Assembly (NCBI GenBank): GCA_900757255.1
Contig: CAAENE010000169.1
Location: 1 to 17,391 of the forward strand
Reading direction: 5' to 3'
Source: Clostridia bacterium
GTDB taxonomy: Bacteria > Bacillota > Clostridia > HGM11514
Length of the DNA: 17,391 nt
Part shown: one piece after another, positions 12,686 through 17,391 of the stretch
How positions within the stretch are numbered: the stretch's first letter is position 1
Layout: each line of letters starts with the position of its first letter
Translations under genes and position numbers: made by a program
Notes under the pieces: model-generated
What the model was told of the DNA's origin: nothing
What the model saw: only the letters and a program-made list of their open reading frames with translations
Databases searched by the model: none

Positions 12686-13960
12686 ATGGATTATATTGAA
12701 ATGATATGGAATAATCTTTCTGTTTTGTTATGGGTTTTAAAAATAGAAAATGATAACCGGATACAATTCGTGCAGGCGAATGAATTATTTTACAAGACCT
12801 TTCAAATTGATATGGCACAGAATCAGAAAAAGGAGGTGGAACAGATATTTTGCTGCAAAGATGCCGAAAAGTTAAAGAAAATCTGTTTTCTTTGCAAAGA
12901 GCGGAATAAAGCGATCGATATTGTACGGCCGCTCCACTGTGGTAATAGAATTGTCTATTGGCACGTTGTAGCCAACGCTTATAACAAAAACGGTGAATGT
13001 TTTGTGCTGTTTTCCGCTGGAAAGCTCAATGATAATTCGGTTTTAAAATCACGGCAGTCCGAAAGGAAGAATGCACTGAGCGTCATTTGTGAATCAACTG
13101 ATCATATTTTGATCCAGATGTACCGCTGCCGCTATGACTGGTTTGTTTCTGATATCAGCTGCATTCGTCAATCAGCGATGAAAAGGATTCACATCAACAA
13201 AATGCACAAAAACATTTTTGACATCTACCCGCTTGAACATGCTGCATTCCTTTTTTATAATGCCAATGATTGTATAAAATACAGAAAAAGGCATCATTTG
13301 ATTAAGAACACGGTAGTCAATGGAAAATGCATTTATTTTGATATCACCTTTATTCCTAAAACGTTTAGCAGCACGAAATCCCTATATGTTTTAATCAAAA
13401 ATATTACCGACCATGTTGCAATATATGAAAGTCACAGGGATAGACTCAGAAATCCTAAATTCTCTATTGAAGATATGAATCTTGGAGTTGGAATTGTTGA
13501 GTTTAGAGGAAATAATACTTGCGAACTTGTAAAATCGAATCAATCCTTTTTTGATATCTGCATGAAAACCGGATTGGACGGCAAAGTTTTATTGTCCCAC
13601 CTGAAAGACAGCGGGGGCAAAAAGAAAAAATCGGTTATGGAATTACCGGCGTCAGACGGTTCGGTTTATGAATTTGATTTGGTTCCGGATCTGCTCGATG
13701 GCAATGTATATCGATTGTACATCACAGCCGCACTTGCCCAGCCGCCGCTGCCGTCCGATAAAGCGTTTCATCTGACCAATCGGGAGGTGCAGGTACTCAG
13801 AAAAATCTATAACGGAGACAGCAATGAAAAAATTGCAGTAGAATTAAAACGCTCAGTCGGCACTGTCAAAAAAATCATATATAATCTTTATCAGAAATTG
13901 GAGGTGCATTCCAGGGGAGAAGCGGTAAAAAAGGCCATCAAATACTTTGGACATAAATAA
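12686..13960 (+). CDS. LuxR-type regulator with PAS-like sensory region
   Basis: A 424-residue protein. Residues 362-424 form a GerE/LuxR-type helix-turn-helix: HLTNREVQVLRKIYNGDSNEKIAVELKRSVGTVKKIIYNLYQKLEVHSRGEAVKKA. The rest looks like three successive PAS-like modules (about 1-112, 130-252 and 260-350), judged from repeated phrases such as WVLKIENDNRIQFVQANELF and ENMNLGVGIVEF-like segments; this is inference, as the identity is low. No phosphoreceiver domain or membrane segment is seen, so it should sense a cytoplasmic signal. Cysteines at 56, 57, 67, 70 and 85 cluster in the first module. The start at 12686 has no clear ribosome binding site (only TTGGTG 13-18 nt upstream). The gene diverges from the AraC-type gene; its targets are unknown. 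Confidence 0.8.
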   Translation: MDYIEMIWNNLSVLLWVLKIENDNRIQFVQANELFYKTFQIDMAQNQKKEVEQIFCCKDAEKLKKICFLCKERNKAIDIVRPLHCGNRIVYWHVVANAYNKNGECFVLFSAGKLNDNSVLKSRQSERKNALSVICESTDHILIQMYRCRYDWFVSDISCIRQSAMKRIHINKMHKNIFDIYPLEHAAFLFYNANDCIKYRKRHHLIKNTVVNGKCIYFDITFIPKTFSSTKSLYVLIKNITDHVAIYESHRDRLRNPKFSIEDMNLGVGIVEFRGNNTCELVKSNQSFFDICMKTGLDGKVLLSHLKDSGGKKKKSVMELPASDGSVYEFDLVPDLLDGNVYRLYITAALAQPPLPSDKAFHLTNREVQVLRKIYNGDSNEKIAVELKRSVGTVKKIIYNLYQKLEVHSRGEAVKKAIKYFGHK

Positions 13961-13992
13961 ATACTGCTTTCATAGAGTAAACCAAAGTGGTA

Positions 13993-14021
13993 TTTACAAA
14001 TTTTGCTATATTGCATATAAT
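13993..14021 (+). promoter_or_regulatory. Near-consensus sigma-A promoter with overlapping palindrome
   Basis: TTTACA (13993-13998) and TATAAT (14016-14021) are spaced by exactly 17 bp. Directly after the -10 box lies the palindrome GAACG-T-CGTTC (14022-14032), covering the expected transcription start near 14028, a good place for a repressor. The leader to the small gene at 14210 would be about 180 nt, and no gene lies in it. Confidence 0.8.
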
Positions 14022-14209
14022 GAACGTCGTTCGAAAAAATCGTAATTGTAAAATACTAATAACAATCAGGCGAAATGCTTGTTTTAACTTTATTTTATAA
14101 GCTGAAAAGAAATATGGTACATGTTTATTAATATTTGAAAAAACCTGAATATGCTTTGCAATTACATTGATATTACAAGATAAACGAAAAAGGAGAGAGA
14201 AGGAAATTG

Positions 14210-14491
14210 ATGGAGACGATACGAGAAACGGTGCCAGAACAGAAGCAGAAAGGTCACAGTACAATATTCAGCTTGTTTGAGGGCAGAAATGAAATTGAAG
14301 ATTATGGAGAAATGGATACTTTTGGCGTTACTGTTCTGATGACAGCTGAACCAGAAAAATATTATCATACAATTGAGAATATATCTCCGGATAAAAAGTA
14401 CGTTCAGGAATTTATTGCCTATTTGATCAGTCACGAAGTTTCACCGATCCATGTTTATGACGTTCTATTCAACTACTTAGAAGAATTTTAA
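14210..14491 (+). CDS. Small DUF6514-like protein
   Basis: A 93-residue soluble protein with a basic, glutamine-rich N-terminus, a central EDYGEMDTFGVTVLM segment and a C-terminal part SPDKKYVQEFIAYLISHEVSPIHVYDVLFNYLEEF. The central 'FG(I/V)xV' and terminal 'H(L/V)xDV' patterns recall DUF6514, a family of small clostridial proteins of unknown function; this is from memory and tentative. ATG 14210 is chosen over the adjoining TTG 14207 because AAGGA (14200-14204) lies 5 nt before it. It has no signal peptide or membrane segment. Its strong promoter, long leader and perfect terminator show a single-gene, probably well-expressed transcript. Confidence 0.8.
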   Translation: METIRETVPEQKQKGHSTIFSLFEGRNEIEDYGEMDTFGVTVLMTAEPEKYYHTIENISPDKKYVQEFIAYLISHEVSPIHVYDVLFNYLEEF

Positions 14492-14530
14492 ACCAGTAAT
14501 GCTGCTTTGGTTTATTGTTGAAAGATAAAG

Positions 14531-14561
14531 AAAAACCGCGGAATGTTATCCGCGGTTTTTT
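14531..14561 (+). terminator. Rho-independent terminator of the small gene
   Basis: AAAAACCGCGGA (14531-14542) pairs perfectly with TCCGCGGTTTTT (14549-14560) around a 6-nt loop, with the T-run continuing to 14561. It lies 40 bp after the stop codon and insulates uvrB. Confidence 0.95.
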
Positions 14562-14595
14562 GCATGTATTTCCAGAGAAAATGGGCAGAAAAAGC

Positions 14596-14625
14596 TTGTA
14601 CAATATAAGAGTAATATGCTATAAT
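14596..14625 (+). promoter_or_regulatory. Promoter of the uvrB-uvrA operon
   Basis: TTGTAC (14596-14601) and TATAAT (14620-14625) are 18 bp apart, and TGC directly before the -10 box makes it an extended -10 promoter. Transcription would start near 14632. No GAAC-N4-GTTC type LexA box is visible around it. Confidence 0.75.
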
Positions 14626-14672
14626 GAAAAATAGTAATGATCGGATTTTGGTGTTTTATACGGGGTAATTTT

Positions 14673-16652
14673 ATGGACAGGGATAAGAAATTTAAATTAG
14701 TATCGAAATATAAGCCGACCGGCGACCAGCCGGAAGCGATTGACGCATTGGTAAAGGGCCTTCAGGAACAGGACAAGTTCCAGACGCTGCTGGGCGTGAC
14801 TGGTTCGGGAAAAACCTATACGATTGCGAATGTCGTGGAAAAAATCAATAAACCAACGCTGGTGCTGGCGCACAATAAGACGCTGGCGGCTCAGCTGTGT
14901 ACTGAATTTAAGGAGTTTTTTCCGGAGAATGCGGTAGAATACTTTGTGTCCTATTACGATTACTACCAGCCGGAAGCGTATATTGCCAATTCGGATGTTT
15001 ATATCGAAAAAGACGCGGTAACCAACGACGAAATTGATAAAATGCGGCACAGTGCGACTGCCTCGCTGCTGGAACGCAGGGATGTTTTAGTAGTTGCCAG
15101 CGTTTCGTGTATCTATGGTTTAGGCGACCCGGAGGATTACACCAATCTGATTATCTCGCTGCGCCCGGGTATGGAAAAGGACCGGGACGAGCTGATCAAA
15201 AAGCTGGTGGAAATCCAGTATGAGCGCAACGATATGGTGCTGGAACGCAATCATTTTCGGGTGCGCGGGGATGTGCTTGAAATTTATCCGTCTAATTATA
15301 AAGATATCGCTGTCAAAATTGAATTTTTTGGGGACGAGATTGATAAAATTTATGAAATCAATGTGCTGACCGGAGAAGTATTGGCGCATCTTAATTACTG
15401 CGTGATTTTTCCGGCGTCCCATTACGTTACCACCAAGGACAAAATGCAGCGCGCCTTAAAGGCCATTGAAGAGGAAATGGAGGAGCGCATCAAATATTTT
15501 AACGATAATATGAAGCTGATAGAAGCGCAGAGAATCGAGCAGCGGACGAATTTTGATCTTGAAATGATGCGCGAAATCGGGATGTGCAAGGGAATTGAAA
15601 ATTATTCAAGGCACATTTCCGGCAGAAAACCGGGAAGTCCGCCATTTACGCTGCTGGACTTTTTCCCGGACGATTTTTTGCTGGTAATAGACGAGAGCCA
15701 TGTAACGCTGCCGCAGGTTCGCTCCATGTACGCCGGCGACCGCTCTCGAAAGGATTCGCTGATTGAATACGGATTCCGGCTGCCGTCAGCCTATGATAAC
15801 CGGCCGCTGAACTTTTCAGAATTTGAAAAGAAGCTGAACCAGGTGATTTTTGTAAGTGCAACGCCGGCAGATTATGAAAAAGAGCACTCTTCGCAGATCG
15901 TAGAACAGATTATCCGCCCGACCGGACTGTTGGACCCGAAAGTGGAGGTGCGGCCGATCAGAGGGCAGATTGACGATTTGCTGTCAGAAATCAATATCAG
16001 GACACAACGCAATGAGCGCATCCTGATAACCACGCTGACCAAAAGAATGGCGGAGGATTTGACCGAATATCTCAAAAATGCCGGTATCAAGGTACAATAT
16101 CTGCATTCTGAGGTGGATACCCTGGACCGTTTGGAGATTATCAAAAATCTGCGGCTTGGTGAATTCGACGTGCTGGTCGGTATCAACCTGCTGCGGGAAG
16201 GGCTGGACCTGCCCGAGGTTTCCCTGGTCGCCATACTGGACGCGGACAAGGAAGGTTTTCTGCGCAGCGAGACCTCGCTGGTGCAGACGATAGGACGTGC
16301 GGCGCGTAACAGCAGCGGTAAGGTTATTATGTATGCCGATACGGTTACGCCGTCCATGCAGAGCGCTATTTCCGAAACGAACCGCAGAAGGCGGATTCAG
16401 GAGCAATATAATAAAGAGCATGGCATTGTACCGAAAACAATTGTCAAAGAGGTAGCGGACGTCTTGGCTGTTACCCAAAAAGTCAATCATAAAAAGAACG
16501 AAGAAGTTAACTTCAGGCCGGCGGAAGAGCTGCTGGTGGAATACCGGACGGAAATGCAGAAGGCTGCCGAGCGGCTGGAATTTGAAAAGGCAGCCTATTA
16601 CCGTGATAAGATTGTGGAATTAACAGGAGAATCGGCAGATTTAATGGACTGA
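14673..16652 (+). CDS. uvrB: UvrABC excinuclease subunit B
   Basis: A 659-residue DNA repair helicase-like protein that is loaded on damaged DNA by UvrA and then recruits the UvrC nuclease. Seen in order: Walker A GVTGSGKT (residues 41-48), the damage-probing beta-hairpin YYDYYQPEAY, Walker B DESH (340-343), helicase motif VI QTIGRAARN, and a C-terminal UVR domain (EYRTEMQKAAERLEFEKAAYYRDKI) that binds UvrC or UvrA. The length is typical. ATG 14673 (MDRDKKF) is preferred because GGGG lies 7 nt before it; the in-frame ATG at 14637 is only about 5 nt from the predicted transcript start. uvrA follows after 13 bp. Confidence 0.98.
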   Translation: MDRDKKFKLVSKYKPTGDQPEAIDALVKGLQEQDKFQTLLGVTGSGKTYTIANVVEKINKPTLVLAHNKTLAAQLCTEFKEFFPENAVEYFVSYYDYYQPEAYIANSDVYIEKDAVTNDEIDKMRHSATASLLERRDVLVVASVSCIYGLGDPEDYTNLIISLRPGMEKDRDELIKKLVEIQYERNDMVLERNHFRVRGDVLEIYPSNYKDIAVKIEFFGDEIDKIYEINVLTGEVLAHLNYCVIFPASHYVTTKDKMQRALKAIEEEMEERIKYFNDNMKLIEAQRIEQRTNFDLEMMREIGMCKGIENYSRHISGRKPGSPPFTLLDFFPDDFLLVIDESHVTLPQVRSMYAGDRSRKDSLIEYGFRLPSAYDNRPLNFSEFEKKLNQVIFVSATPADYEKEHSSQIVEQIIRPTGLLDPKVEVRPIRGQIDDLLSEINIRTQRNERILITTLTKRMAEDLTEYLKNAGIKVQYLHSEVDTLDRLEIIKNLRLGEFDVLVGINLLREGLDLPEVSLVAILDADKEGFLRSETSLVQTIGRAARNSSGKVIMYADTVTPSMQSAISETNRRRRIQEQYNKEHGIVPKTIVKEVADVLAVTQKVNHKKNEEVNFRPAEELLVEYRTEMQKAAERLEFEKAAYYRDKIVELTGESADLMD

Positions 16653-16665
16653 TTTGGAGGAGACC

Positions 16666-17391
16666 ATGGCAGAAAATGTGATTCGTATTAAAGGGGCAAA
16701 AGAGCATAACTTAAAAGATATCGATATCAAAATTCCGAGGGACAAGCTGGTTGTTATGACCGGTCTGTCAGGGTCGGGAAAATCCTCCCTGGCGTTTGAT
16801 ACCATTTATGCGGAGGGACAGAGAAGGTATGTAGAAAGCCTGAATTCCTATGTCAGGCAGTTTTTGGGCTTGATGGAAAAGCCGAATGTGGATTATATCG
16901 AAGGGTTGTCGCCGGCCATTTCCATTGACCAGAAAACGACCGGGCGTAATCCGCGTTCCACCGTCGGCACGGTTACTGAAATTTACGATTATCTGAGACT
17001 GCTGTATGCGCGTATCGGCACAGTCCATTGCCCCAAATGCGGAATGGAAATCAACCAGCAGACCATAGACCAGATTTGCGACAGTATTTTAGGATTCCCG
17101 CAGGGAACGAAATTCATGGTGCTTGCGCCGGTTATCCGCGGACGGAAGGGCGAATATACCAAAATATTCGATGACGCCCGCAAAAGCGGTTATGTCCGCG
17201 TTCGGGTGGACGGCATTATGTACGAGCTGAGTGAAAAGATCGAACTGGAAAAAAATAAAAAGCACACCATTGAAATTGTCGTTGACCGTCTTGTGATCAA
17301 GGACGGTATCCGAAAACGCCTGACCGATTCGCTGGAAAGCGCGCTTTCTTTGTCCGGCGGCCTGGTCGTTATCAGTGTGATTGACGGGGAG
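16666..17391 (+). CDS. uvrA: UvrABC excinuclease subunit A, N-terminal part
   Basis: The first 242 codons of the damage-recognition ATPase UvrA; the gene runs past the window's right edge (full family length is about 940 residues). It opens with ENVIRIKGAKEHNLKDID, has Walker A GLSGSGKSS (residues 33-41), then YAEGQRRYVESLNSYVRQFLG and GLSPAISIDQKTTGRNPRSTVGT, and the CPKC half of the first zinc-binding motif just after RIGTVH. GGAGGAG sits just before ATG 16666. It lies 13 bp after uvrB, so the two are cotranscribed as is common in Firmicutes. Confidence 0.98.
   Translation, partial: MAENVIRIKGAKEHNLKDIDIKIPRDKLVVMTGLSGSGKSSLAFDTIYAEGQRRYVESLNSYVRQFLGLMEKPNVDYIEGLSPAISIDQKTTGRNPRSTVGTVTEIYDYLRLLYARIGTVHCPKCGMEINQQTIDQICDSILGFPQGTKFMVLAPVIRGRKGEYTKIFDDARKSGYVRVRVDGIMYELSEKIELEKNKKHTIEIVVDRLVIKDGIRKRLTDSLESALSLSGGLVVISVIDGE

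Noticed and set aside
14022..14032. LexA box at GAACGTCGTTC
   Set aside because: The spacer between GAAC and GTTC is 3, not 4, so it does not fit the Bacillus-type SOS box. Kept only as an unassigned palindrome.
14637..14672. Earlier in-frame ATG for uvrB
   Set aside because: It is about 5 nt from the predicted transcript start, has no ribosome binding site, and the added residues do not occur at UvrB N-termini.

Overview
The window looks like chromosomal DNA of an anaerobic Gram-positive clostridium, probably Oscillospirales/Ruminococcaceae-like. The grounds are sigma-A type promoters in AT-rich spacers, strong AGGAG-type ribosome binding sites, clostridial-type pyruvate phosphate dikinase (catalytic residues at the same numbers as in the Clostridium symbiosum enzyme), a YesL/DUF624 protein, a small DUF6514-like protein and a uvrB-uvrA operon. 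Genus-level placement is inference. There are twelve credible protein genes, one running off the right edge. I see no tRNA, rRNA, CRISPR array, transposase or prophage gene.

Layout. (1) 1-188: gene-free, packed with perfect inverted repeats. (2) 189-3618, minus strand: a tight operon read from right to left, consisting of a long protein that joins a complete thioredoxin reductase to a complete imidazolonepropionase-like amidohydrolase, then corrinoid adenosyltransferase (4-bp ATGA overlap), then a DUF624 membrane protein. Its leader (3619-3780) folds into two strong hairpins. (3) 3934-8116, plus strand: a MATE efflux transporter and ppdK, each with its own good promoter; ppdK ends in a clear terminator. 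(4) 8334-13960: an accessory-looking block with an FAD-dependent oxidoreductase (+), a 150-bp hairpin-rich element, an ADP-ribosylglycohydrolase-family protein and an AraC-type regulator (both -), and a divergent LuxR-type regulator (+) with PAS-like sensory modules. (5) 14210-17391, plus strand: a small protein with a near-consensus promoter and its own terminator, then uvrB and the start of uvrA (nucleotide excision repair).

How the genes fit together. PpdK is central metabolism (PEP/pyruvate interconversion with PPi). UvrB and UvrA form the damage-recognition complex. AraC and ADP-ribosylglycohydrolase genes form a probable two-gene operon with an AraC promoter upstream, and the oxidoreductase ends facing it; such AraC-plus-oxidoreductase/hydrolase sets often serve use of an unidentified small molecule, but no substrate can be read from the sequence.

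Most worth a second look: the TrxB-amidohydrolase fusion, which has a ready-made internal ribosome binding site and GTG start at the domain junction; the 9690-9840 structured element with competing pairings, followed by an orphan consensus ribosome binding site; the structured leader of the trxB-fusion operon; and the inverted-repeat cluster at the left edge, which shares a 17-mer with the terminator at 9639-9681.
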